Source: Actinomycetota bacterium
GTDB lineage: Bacteria > Actinomycetota > Acidimicrobiia > Acidimicrobiales > Ilumatobacteraceae
Direction of reading: 5' to 3'
NCBI GenBank assembly: GCA_005801025.1
Contig: SYDZ01000274.1
Coordinates: forward strand, 1 to 6,486
Length of the DNA: 6,486 nt
Shown here: positions 1 through 5,826 of the stretch, one piece after another
Layout of the letters: every line of letters begins with the position of its first letter
Position numbering within the stretch: position 1 is the stretch's first letter
Program-made: the position numbers and the translations under genes
Notes under the pieces: model-generated
Seen by the model: the letters and a program-made list of their open reading frames with translations, nothing else
Database searches by the model: none
What the model was told of the DNA's origin: nothing

Positions 1-825
1 ACTTGAAACGTCGTACGTGCTGCGCACAGCGGTATCGGTTTTGAGCAAGCGAACAAACATGGTCGGGACGACCTGCGTATGAGTGACCTGGTTGTCTTCA
101 ATGGCCGCCAGAAATTGTTGCGGATCGAACTGAGCCATCACGACCGCTGTGCAGCCGATGCCTTGTGCTCCCATCGTCCAACGTAGGGGAGCGGCATGGT
201 ACATGGGTGCAGGGGAAAGATAGACGCTGTCCTGAGTGACGCCAAAAAGCATTCCCATAGCTGATGCAATGGCTATGGGTGAACCGTCAATGGGCAAATT
301 CTCGAATGGTTTGGAGATGCCTTTGGGCATACCAGTGGTGCCAGAGGAATAGAGCATGTCGGTGCCTGCGATGCGGTTTGGGAGTGCTTCGCTTGATTGC
401 CGAGAGACGGCTTCTTCGTAGCCCTCATAGCCAGGAATCGATCCATCAAGCATTAAGCGCAATGAAACGCCGGGTGTTCCAAGCAAGATTTCGGCAGCCT
501 GCTCGGCCTTGTAGTGAGAAGTGATGAAAGCTTTGGCATTGCAGTCGTTCAAGATGTAGGTCAACTCAGCGCTCGTGAGTCGTGATGAAGTCGCGGTGTA
601 AATCACTCCTGCGAAATGGCAACCCCATAGAACCTCAAGATAGCGGTCATGGTTTTCCATGCACAGGGCTACATGGTCTCCGGGTTGCAATCCAACCGAG
701 CGCAACAGGTGGGAAAGACGGTTGGCGGCATCGTTTAACTCAGCAAAGGTCTGCGTATAACCAGAGCCCGGGATGACCAAGGCGAGTTTGTCGGGTGTAG
801 TGGCGGCGTGATCTCCGATATGCAT
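1..825 (-). CDS. Acyl-CoA synthetase (FadD-like AMP-binding ligase), N-terminal part, cut by window start
   Basis: This is a class I adenylate-forming enzyme that should activate a carboxylic acid, probably a fatty acid, to its acyl-CoA through an acyl-AMP intermediate, in the cytoplasm. Reading the minus strand from ATG at 825 gives 275 codons without a stop to the window edge, about the first half of a family member of roughly 500 residues. The N-terminus (TPDKLAL, then FAELNDAANRLSHLL and GLQPGDHVAL) is typical of the family. The phosphate-binding A3 motif YSSGTTGMPKG lies at residues 159-169, and PMYHAAP, a conserved substrate-side motif, is near residue 210. The C-terminal catalytic lysine domain is outside the window, so substrate class cannot be judged. 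The start is well set: an in-frame stop lies just upstream (856-858) and no other start codon lies between. There is no Shine-Dalgarno. The gene is divergent from the SirB1-like gene, 32 bp away. Family assignment is firm; chain-length specificity is unknown. Confidence 0.93.
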   Translation of the reverse strand, partial: MHIGDHAATTPDKLALVIPGSGYTQTFAELNDAANRLSHLLRSVGLQPGDHVALCMENHDRYLEVLWGCHFAGVIYTATSSRLTSAELTYILNDCNAKAFITSHYKAEQAAEILLGTPGVSLRLMLDGSIPGYEGYEEAVSRQSSEALPNRIAGTDMLYSSGTTGMPKGISKPFENLPIDGSPIAIASAMGMLFGVTQDSVYLSPAPMYHAAPLRWTMGAQGIGCTAVVMAQFDPQQFLAAIEDNQVTHTQVVPTMFVRLLKTDTAVRSTYDVSS

Positions 826-832
826 GCTGTTG

Positions 833-838
833 ACAGTA
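833..838 (-). promoter_or_regulatory. Candidate -10 box (TACTGT) of the acyl-CoA synthetase gene
   Basis: On the minus strand TACTGT ends 7 nt before the ATG at 825, matching the actinobacterial -10 pattern TANNNT. Transcription would start at or next to the A of the ATG, giving a leaderless mRNA, which agrees with the lack of a Shine-Dalgarno. No convincing -35 hexamer is seen at 17 nt. Inference from pattern only. Confidence 0.4.
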
Positions 839-845
839 GTGCGAT

Positions 846-851
846 TACCCT
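846..851 (+). promoter_or_regulatory. Candidate -10 box (TACCCT) of the SirB1-like gene
   Basis: TACCCT fits TANNNT and ends 6 nt before the ATG at 858, again the spacing of a leaderless transcript. There is no purine-rich ribosome binding site before this ATG. The TTGACA at 830-835 lies only 10 nt upstream of the box, too close to act as its -35 element. Inference from pattern only. Confidence 0.35.
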
Positions 852-857
852 TTGCTC

Positions 858-1577
858 ATGGAGTCGTCACGGGGTGGATCGCAATGGGCGATTGCCAGAT
901 TTCGCGAAATGGTGAGCCAGGGTGGAGCTCTGGCCCTTGATGAAATGTCTTTTTTGATCACGGCAGCGATCTTGAACGACGACAATTTTGATCTCATCGG
1001 GCAGATGGCTCGATTGGACGAGATCGCCGCGGCAGTTCCATCCCCAACCGTGACGGGAATCGCCTCATACCTCTTCAGTGGTCCCGACGCTTTCGTTGCC
1101 AACAGGGCTGAATATTACGACCCGGATAACTCCCTGCTCTCACGCGTCATAGATCGCCACGCTGGTATCCCGATCACGCTCTCGATTGTTTTGATTGAAG
1201 TGGCGCGTCGACTTGGGGTGCCTCTCGTAGGCGTTGCGATGCCAGGGCATTTTTTGGTTGGGGTTCCCGATGCGCACAGTAATATTCCACAAACCTTTGT
1301 GGACCCCTTCGGAGGCGGGGCGATTATTGATGAGCAGGGTTGCGAGAGAATTTTCCACGCTTTAGCGGGCTCGCAACAGACTTTTGATCGCCTCTTCCTC
1401 AGCGCCACCCATCCGATGGCAGTCATTGAACGGATGCTCAATAATTTGAAGGCAATTTATGTGTATCAACGAGATATCGCTGCGTTGAGGTCAGTGATGT
1501 GTCTGAGATCCTGCTTTCCAGGCCTAGGCGCGGCTGAAGCCGACGAGTTCAGGCGTCTGATGGCGCCGCTCAACTGA
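858..1577 (+). CDS. SirB1-like protein with inactive-looking transglutaminase core (Transglut_core2)
   Basis: This 239-residue cytosolic protein belongs to the SirB1/COG2912 family (transglutaminase-like core followed by a TPR-like tail), whose biochemical role is unsettled. An N-terminal helical part (residues 10-60, ending in ARLDEIAAAV) precedes the signature block: YYDPDNSLLSRVIDRHAGIP at 86-105, then EVARRLGVPLVGVAMPGHFLVG to 135. H131 of PGHF and D149 of FVDPF match the His and Asp of a transglutaminase triad. Residues 88-135 contain no cysteine, so the usual nucleophile is missing. The tail carries the conserved RMLNNLK (192-198) and a degenerate helical pair. I recall family members of about 265-285 residues, so this tail is short. 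ATG 858 is chosen over TTG 852, because it lies at leaderless distance from a TANNNT box and keeps the whole conserved N-terminus; the two differ by only two residues. It lies between two fatty-acid genes, but no functional link is visible. Confidence 0.88.
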   Translation: MESSRGGSQWAIARFREMVSQGGALALDEMSFLITAAILNDDNFDLIGQMARLDEIAAAVPSPTVTGIASYLFSGPDAFVANRAEYYDPDNSLLSRVIDRHAGIPITLSIVLIEVARRLGVPLVGVAMPGHFLVGVPDAHSNIPQTFVDPFGGGAIIDEQGCERIFHALAGSQQTFDRLFLSATHPMAVIERMLNNLKAIYVYQRDIAALRSVMCLRSCFPGLGAAEADEFRRLMAPLN

Positions 1578-1678
1578 CGCCAGCAAGTAGATTTGTGCTG
1601 CAATCTCGCCATAGTAAGTGAGTGTCGCTAGTTTAGAAGGTGAAGATATTCTTATATTTTGTTGCAGGGAGTGCAAAA
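1578..1678. other. Intergenic region with candidate promoter of the acyl-CoA dehydrogenase
   Basis: This 101-bp gap is the longest in the window. Its first half holds only a weak 5-bp hairpin with no T-tract, so no terminator is called for the upstream gene. Its second half has an A/T-rich patch at 1645-1660 with two overlapping -10-like hexamers, TATTCT (1647-1652) and TATATT (1653-1658). The first would start a transcript near 1659, leaving a leader of about 20 nt that includes the ribosome binding site. No good -35 match is seen. Read-through from the SirB1-like gene is also possible. Confidence 0.4.
1666..1671 (+). promoter_or_regulatory. Ribosome binding site (AGGGAG) deciding the acyl-CoA dehydrogenase start
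   Basis: AGGGAG lies 7 nt before ATG 1679 and is the only clear Shine-Dalgarno sequence seen in front of a gene here. It supports ATG 1679 over the in-frame GTG at 1640, which would add 13 residues (hydrophobic, unlike the family N-terminus) and has no properly spaced site. Confidence 0.75.
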
Positions 1679-2881
1679 ATGTCCACACTGATTTTGACCG
1701 ATGATGAGCAAAAAGTCATTCAACTGACCGAAGAGTTGTTGCACGAGTTTCCTCCGAAGACCACTGACGCAGTGACTTTTCTTGGGGCCCAGTTTGATAA
1801 AGGTTTGGCTTGGGTGCATTTCGAAGTCGGTTGCGGCGGACTGGGTTTAAATCCGAAGTTGCAGCGCCAAATTAACGAGCAGGTTTTCGCCGCTGGTGCA
1901 CCGAATCCGGTAGGACGAAACCCGATTGGTCATGGCATGTGTGGACCGACAGTCGCTGTTTGGGGTACCGCAGAGCAGAAAAAGCGTTACTTGCGTCCTT
2001 TGTTCACTGGAGAGGAAATCTGGTGCCAGTTATTTTCTGAGCCAGGTTCTGGATCCGACTTCGCTGGCCTCTCAGCCAAAGGCGTACGTGATGGTGACGA
2101 ATGGATTGCCAATGGCCAGAAAGTATGGACCACGCTGGCGCATCTTTCCCGTTGGGGACTGCTCATCGTACGGACCGATTCCGATGCTGTGAAGCATGCA
2201 GGAATGACGGCCTTCGTGGTGGATATGCAAGCACCGGGTGTTGAGGTGCGGCCGTTGTATCAAATTACTGGCGAGGCTGAGTTCAATGAGGTGTACTTCA
2301 CCGATGTGCGTATTCCACATTGCGAAATGCTGGGAAGCGTCGGTGATGGATGGCGGGTGTCTCTGACAACGTTGATGAATGAGCGAGTCTCCATTGGCGG
2401 AGCGATTCCTGGCAAGGGTTCGGGTGCAATTCGTGAAGCTACAAAAGTGTGGAGTTCATTGCCCCAAGATGAGCGGGACCCCGCAACGAAAGATGAGTTG
2501 ATGAAGTTATGGATTCGTGCAGAATTGCTACGGCTCACCAACATTCGCGCTTCTCAGAATCGCAAAATGGGTGATCCAGGCCCCGAAGGTTCGATCGCCA
2601 AATTAGCTATGGCCGAATTACATAAGGACATCTATTCCTTCGCAGTCTCCATGATGGGGGCGCAAGGCATGTTGTTCCCGAGCGGATACAACAAGATTCG
2701 ACCTGAGTTTGCCATGGGAACGGAAAATACCCAAAAGTCTTTCCTGCGTAGTCGCGCCAACTCCATTGAAGGTGGAACGAGCGAAGTCATGCGCAACATT
2801 CTTGGTGAGCGGGTCCTCGGTTTGCCTGGAGATATTCGTGTAGATCGCGATCGCCCATGGAGCCAAGTGGCGCGCAACTAG
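1679..2881 (+). CDS. Acyl-CoA dehydrogenase (FadE type)
   Basis: This 400-residue FAD enzyme should introduce the trans-2 double bond into an acyl-CoA, the first oxidative step of beta-oxidation, and pass electrons to an electron-transfer flavoprotein. The three-part family layout is complete. An alpha-helical N-terminal domain runs to about residue 110. The beta-domain starts with signature 1, LFSEPGSGSD (118-127), followed by NGQKVWTT and GEAEFNEVYFTDVRIP. The C-terminal helical domain has GDGWRVSLTTLMNERV and ends with IEGGTSEVMRNILGERVLGLP. E364 of this last motif aligns with the catalytic base of medium-chain acyl-CoA dehydrogenase (Glu376 in YEGT). The length is normal and the frame intact. 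The overall style resembles the large FadE set of actinobacteria, where substrates range from fatty acids to steroid side chains, so the substrate cannot be named. There is no second dehydrogenase subunit beside it, which argues for a homo-oligomer rather than the heteromeric steroid type. It ends 5 bp from the opposing CopD-like gene. Confidence 0.95.
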   Translation: MSTLILTDDEQKVIQLTEELLHEFPPKTTDAVTFLGAQFDKGLAWVHFEVGCGGLGLNPKLQRQINEQVFAAGAPNPVGRNPIGHGMCGPTVAVWGTAEQKKRYLRPLFTGEEIWCQLFSEPGSGSDFAGLSAKGVRDGDEWIANGQKVWTTLAHLSRWGLLIVRTDSDAVKHAGMTAFVVDMQAPGVEVRPLYQITGEAEFNEVYFTDVRIPHCEMLGSVGDGWRVSLTTLMNERVSIGGAIPGKGSGAIREATKVWSSLPQDERDPATKDELMKLWIRAELLRLTNIRASQNRKMGDPGPEGSIAKLAMAELHKDIYSFAVSMMGAQGMLFPSGYNKIRPEFAMGTENTQKSFLRSRANSIEGGTSEVMRNILGERVLGLPGDIRVDRDRPWSQVARN

Positions 2882-2886
2882 ATAAA

Positions 2887-3297
2887 TCAGTGACCAGTTT
2901 GCAGCAAGATTCCGACGAACATTGCTACTAAAGAAGTCAAGAGTCCGAGGGCTCCACCCACAGCAATTGCACGTTTAGTTTGTCCGACGCTGTGAATGAA
3001 GGCGAACATTGCTGTCGCCACACCCATCAAGATGTGCACGAACATGGTGATTTGATATGCCGTCGAGAGGTCCGTGCTATCAACTGCAAGAATACTCCAA
3101 ATGCCGGTGACAACTAGGAGAGTGCAGGCTGGCCAAGCGATGCGGGCGAATGCCTGAGCAAGAATTTTGGTGCTATCTGCTGAGAAGCGTCGCATCTTTG
3201 GAACGAGGACGCCGATGACGATCTGCCCGCCAACCCAAACTGAGGCGCTCAGAATATGCAAGAACAATCGTATGGTCTCAGAACTTGGAGAGAGCAT
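2887..3297 (-). CDS. CopD-like four-helix integral membrane protein
   Basis: This 136-residue protein has four hydrophobic stretches, at about 10-31, 52-72, 80-103 and 110-132, with no signal peptide cleavage site or other domain. It should sit in the cytoplasmic membrane. The first helix, with FLHILSASVWVGGQ (12-25), matches the His-x(6)-Trp-x-Gly-Gly pattern of CopD/DUF2269-type proteins. Further histidines lie in or near the third helix (H88, H102), so metal or heme binding is conceivable, though not shown. The real function of small stand-alone CopD-like proteins is not known, and copper transport should not be assumed. Its ATG lies 3 bp after the ispH stop (TGA-ACC-ATG) with no Shine-Dalgarno, so translation probably depends on ribosomes finishing ispH. 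The gene ends 5 bp from the opposing acyl-CoA dehydrogenase gene, and no terminator hairpin fits between them. Confidence 0.75.
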   Translation of the reverse strand: MLSPSSETIRLFLHILSASVWVGGQIVIGVLVPKMRRFSADSTKILAQAFARIAWPACTLLVVTGIWSILAVDSTDLSTAYQITMFVHILMGVATAMFAFIHSVGQTKRAIAVGGALGLLTSLVAMFVGILLQTGH

Positions 3298-3300
3298 GGT

Positions 3301-4344
3301 TCACAAACTTGCAAGCACGTAACTCGCACCCAAAGAGCGATCATCAACACTTGGACGAGAGGTCAGTGAGCCCCCACACATGGTGGTGATTGCCGTCTCG
3401 ATGGCGATTTGCAGATCGCGCAGATTGCGTGGTGGAGGGAAGTACTCATCCTCATCAGTAATGCGCACTTCCTCGACTCCGTACAACGGAGCGAGTCGGG
3501 CGATCACCGCATCAACTAACTCTTCTGGCGCTGAAGCACCCGCGGTGACTCCCACTGTTCCGCTTAAGTCGGAAGGCAGTTCGTGGGATGAATTCACTCG
3601 AAAAACTCTGGCGCATCCAGCCTCGCGGGCGAGTCGTTCAAGGGCCCGTGTGTTTGAAGAGTTAGCCGACCCAATGACGATGATGGCATCACATCGGGGA
3701 GCCAAGGACATTAATGCTGACTGTCGATTTGTTGTAGCGAAGCAGAGATCACTTCGCCCCGGTGTCCAGACTTGGGGGAAACGCTCTTGAACTCGAACAG
3801 CGACTTCTGCCCAATCTCGATGGGACAATGTTGTTTGTGCTAGCAGAGCGACAGGCTCGGTGAATTCGGCAAGCGCATCAACTTCAGAAATTGATTCAAC
3901 TCGCGAAATTGAATCTGGAGCGACAGCCATAGTGCCGACGGCTTCTTCGTGGCCTTCGTGTCCGACGTAGACAATGTGAAAGCCTTTGGCGACGCGAACC
4001 TTGACTTCGTGATGCACCTTGGTGACCAACGGACAGACCGAATCAATGACCACAGAACCCCGAGAACGTGCTGACCGCACTACGTCTGGGGCTGACCCAT
4101 GAGCGGAGAGCATGATTGGCGACCCTTCGGGGACTTCGCTGATCTCGTCAACGAAAATCACCCCCAACTGTTCAAAACGTTCAACGACTAACTTATTATG
4201 GACAATTTCGTGGTAGCAGTACACGGGGGCATCGAAACTGCGTACCATCCAAGCCAGTGCCTTAATAGCCATCTCAACGCCAGCACAAAAGCCGCGGGGT
4301 GCCGCCAAGAGCACACGCTCAACCTTGGTGGTGACGACATCCAT
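3301..4344 (-). CDS. ispH: 4-hydroxy-3-methylbut-2-enyl diphosphate reductase
   Basis: IspH (LytB) is the [4Fe-4S] enzyme that reduces HMBPP to IPP and DMAPP, the last step of the MEP pathway, in the cytoplasm. The 347-residue product has the three cluster cysteines in their family motifs: C20 in PRGFCAGV, C104 in DSVCPLVTKVH and C201 in CFATTNRQ. Substrate-binding residues are also present: H45 of HEIVHN, H82 of SAHGSAP, H132 and E134 of GHEGHEEAVGTM, TT at 171-172 of AQTTLS, the NSSN loop near 228-231 and S271 of TAGASAPE. The start is ATG 4344, 16 residues before PRGFCAGV. The frame stays open upstream to 4593, but that stretch lies over the divergent DUF512 gene, is rich in His, Pro and Arg, and is not IspH-like. 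The gene leads a two-gene unit with the CopD-like gene and appears leaderless (TAGCCT 7 nt before the ATG). The C-terminal 20 or so residues, after TTMCGG, are a nonconserved tail. Confidence 0.96.
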   Translation of the reverse strand: MDVVTTKVERVLLAAPRGFCAGVEMAIKALAWMVRSFDAPVYCYHEIVHNKLVVERFEQLGVIFVDEISEVPEGSPIMLSAHGSAPDVVRSARSRGSVVIDSVCPLVTKVHHEVKVRVAKGFHIVYVGHEGHEEAVGTMAVAPDSISRVESISEVDALAEFTEPVALLAQTTLSHRDWAEVAVRVQERFPQVWTPGRSDLCFATTNRQSALMSLAPRCDAIIVIGSANSSNTRALERLAREAGCARVFRVNSSHELPSDLSGTVGVTAGASAPEELVDAVIARLAPLYGVEEVRITDEDEYFPPPRNLRDLQIAIETAITTMCGGSLTSRPSVDDRSLGASYVLASL

Positions 4345-4351
4345 ACATGTC

Positions 4352-4357
4352 AGGCTA
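4352..4357 (-). promoter_or_regulatory. Candidate -10 box (TAGCCT) of ispH
   Basis: On the minus strand TAGCCT (TANNNT type) ends 7 nt before the ispH ATG at 4344. No Shine-Dalgarno is present, which fits a transcript starting at the ATG. No good -35 hexamer is seen. The same hexamer, extended to TAGCCTG, precedes the divergent gene at the same kind of distance. Confidence 0.42.
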
Positions 4358-4384
4358 ATGCTCCACGGCTCTAGATGAGATGGC

Positions 4385-4397
4385 GCAGGTAGCCTGC
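4385..4397. repeat. Inverted repeat GCAGG-TAG-CCTGC over the DUF512 gene promoter
   Basis: Two perfect 5-bp arms (4385-4389 and 4393-4397) flank a 3-bp centre, just before the start codon at 4402. The repeat covers the candidate -10 box, so it could be an operator for a dimeric regulator. With such short arms it may equally be chance. Confidence 0.3.
4390..4395 (+). promoter_or_regulatory. Candidate -10 box (TAGCCT) of the DUF512 radical SAM gene and der
   Basis: TAGCCT ends 6 nt before ATG 4402, the spacing of a leaderless start. A possible AGGT at 4387-4390 is too short and, at 11 nt, too far to be a convincing ribosome binding site. If used, this promoter would drive both the DUF512 gene and the overlapping der gene. 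Confidence 0.42.
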
Positions 4398-4401
4398 AAG
4401 T

Positions 4402-5826
4402 ATGTCTGCCAAGCAATCTGCGCCCATTGTGGTGGCGGTCGTCCCGAATTCGCCTGCAGAAGTGGCTGGTATGCAACCAGGTGATGAAGTCCGGATGCTG
4501 AATGGGGTGATTCCACGGGACATTATTGAATGGCGTTTGATTGCGGATGAGGCCGAAGTTGAAATTGACTTTGTGCGCGGTGGTATCGAACAACAGACCG
4601 TAGTGACGAAAAATGCTGGCGAACCACTGGGGGCAGAGGTTTCAAGCGCTCTCTTTGATCGAGTTCGTACATGCGATAACCATTGTGCTTTTTGTTTTAT
4701 TTATCAGTTACCCCCCGGCATGCGTCAGAGTCTGTATCTCAAAGATGATGATTACCGTTTGAGTTTCTTGTACGGAAACTTCACAACTCTGACCCGTTTT
4801 ACTGAGGCAGATCTGGAAAGGGTGATTACCGAAGGCTTATCGCCACTCAATGTCAGTATTCACGCGACTGATCCGACAGTGCGCAGCGAGATGTTGCGCA
4901 ATCCGCGTGGTGGTATGAGTCTGCGCTGGCTTCGGCAACTTCTTGATCATGACATTTGTGTGAATGGGCAGATCGTTGTGTGTCCTGGGGTGAACGATGG
5001 AGATGTCCTTGAAGATTCAATGATCGGAATTCTTGATCGCTATGCCGATCTTCATCATGTGGCTGTGGTGCCACTCGGTATTAGCCGTTATAACACTGAA
5101 GCAACTATGCGCGCCCACACTCAAGATGAGGCCCGTGCTGTTGTTGAGTTAGTTGAGCGCTGGCAAAAAATATTTCTCACACATGTGGGTCATCGCATGG
5201 TCTTTGCGGCAGATGAATATTATCTGATGGCAGACATGGCCTTTCCATCTGGTGAAGATTACGAAGGTTTCGGTTTGCATGAGGATGGCATTGGAATGGC
5301 GCGAACATTTGAGTGGGAGTTTGACGGTCGCTTGGATCTGCCAACTGGTCCCCAAAGCGGTTTTTTCGCAGCGGTAGATGGCGCTCCTGCGCAGGGCTAC
5401 CGGGCTCCACGAAATCCTGCAGGAGATACAGGTTTGCGTGGCTGCAGCAGTTCCGAACTGGGTGATTCGACGGATGTTGCATTGTTACCGCGACGTACTG
5501 CCCCAGTAGGAATCCTCACCGCACCCTATGGTGCAGAGGTACTTCAACCATTGATTGGTCGCTGTGGTCGTGATGATGTTCGCATCGTCACAGTGGCCAA
5601 TGACTTCTTTGGAGGCAACACTGCAGTGACTGGTTTGATGGTGGGTCAAGACATAGCCAAAGTTCTCTCAACGCAACCGCAAGGCCACCGCTACCTGTTG
5701 CCAGACGTTTGTCTATCCGATGGTCGGTTCCTTGATGGTCTCACACCGCAAGATTTACCACGACCAGTCGAGATCGTGGCAACGGACGGAATAGCGCTGC
5801 GCCGAGCATTGGAAGTGGCCAGATGA
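4402..5826 (+). CDS. PDZ / radical SAM / DUF512 protein
   Basis: This 474-residue protein belongs to the DUF512 family of Fe-S proteins (COG1625 group, related to NifB/MoaA), whose reaction is unknown. Residues 9-65 form a PDZ-like domain (VVPNSPAEVAGMQPGDEV, then a strand-rich end at IDFVRGG). The radical SAM cluster motif CDNHCAFC (C91, C95, C98; C-x3-C-x2-C) is followed by the family hallmark FIYQLPPGMRQSLYLKDDDY at 99-118, then LSFLYGNF and LSPLNVSIHATDP. IVVCPGVNDG (191-200) and VVPLGISRYN (222-231) continue the barrel. DUF512 proper covers roughly 225-430, with DEYYLMADMAFPSGEDYEGF at 271-290 and VANDFFGGNTAVTGLMVGQD at 398-417. The product therefore looks complete. It ends in an ATGA overlap with der, so the two are very likely cotranscribed and translationally coupled. 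From memory, DUF512 genes also lie next to der in clostridia, which would suggest a link to ribosome assembly or modification. That link is inference. Confidence 0.92.
   Translation: MSAKQSAPIVVAVVPNSPAEVAGMQPGDEVRMLNGVIPRDIIEWRLIADEAEVEIDFVRGGIEQQTVVTKNAGEPLGAEVSSALFDRVRTCDNHCAFCFIYQLPPGMRQSLYLKDDDYRLSFLYGNFTTLTRFTEADLERVITEGLSPLNVSIHATDPTVRSEMLRNPRGGMSLRWLRQLLDHDICVNGQIVVCPGVNDGDVLEDSMIGILDRYADLHHVAVVPLGISRYNTEATMRAHTQDEARAVVELVERWQKIFLTHVGHRMVFAADEYYLMADMAFPSGEDYEGFGLHEDGIGMARTFEWEFDGRLDLPTGPQSGFFAAVDGAPAQGYRAPRNPAGDTGLRGCSSSELGDSTDVALLPRRTAPVGILTAPYGAEVLQPLIGRCGRDDVRIVTVANDFFGGNTAVTGLMVGQDIAKVLSTQPQGHRYLLPDVCLSDGRFLDGLTPQDLPRPVEIVATDGIALRRALEVAR

Noticed and set aside
264..776. Plus-strand open frames inside the acyl-CoA synthetase gene
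   Set aside because: They are Trp/Arg/Cys-rich or low-complexity shadows of the clearly conserved minus-strand gene.
830..835. Perfect TTGACA as a -35 box for the SirB1-like gene
   Set aside because: No -10-like hexamer lies 16-18 nt downstream (853-858 is TGCTCA), and the candidate -10 box is only 10 nt away.
852..857. TTG start of the SirB1-like gene at 852
   Set aside because: ATG 858 is in frame two codons later, is a better start codon and has the leaderless spacing to TACCCT; TTG 852 would fall directly after that box.
1115..1441. Minus-strand open frame of 108 codons inside the SirB1-like gene
   Set aside because: It lies antisense to the signature block of SirB1 and has the Arg/Ser/Pro-rich composition of a shadow frame.
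1581..1600. Hairpin CAGCA / TGCTG as a terminator after the SirB1-like gene
   Set aside because: The stem is only 5 bp with a 10-nt loop and no T-run follows.
1640..1678. GTG start of the acyl-CoA dehydrogenase at 1640
   Set aside because: It has no properly spaced ribosome binding site, whereas ATG 1679 has AGGGAG at 7 nt, and the added 13 residues are not typical of the family.
3301..4593. 430-residue version of IspH starting 83 codons upstream of ATG 4344
   Set aside because: The extra part lies antisense over the start of the DUF512 gene, has a His/Pro/Arg-rich shadow-frame composition and does not resemble the IspH N-terminus, which begins shortly before PRGFCAGV.
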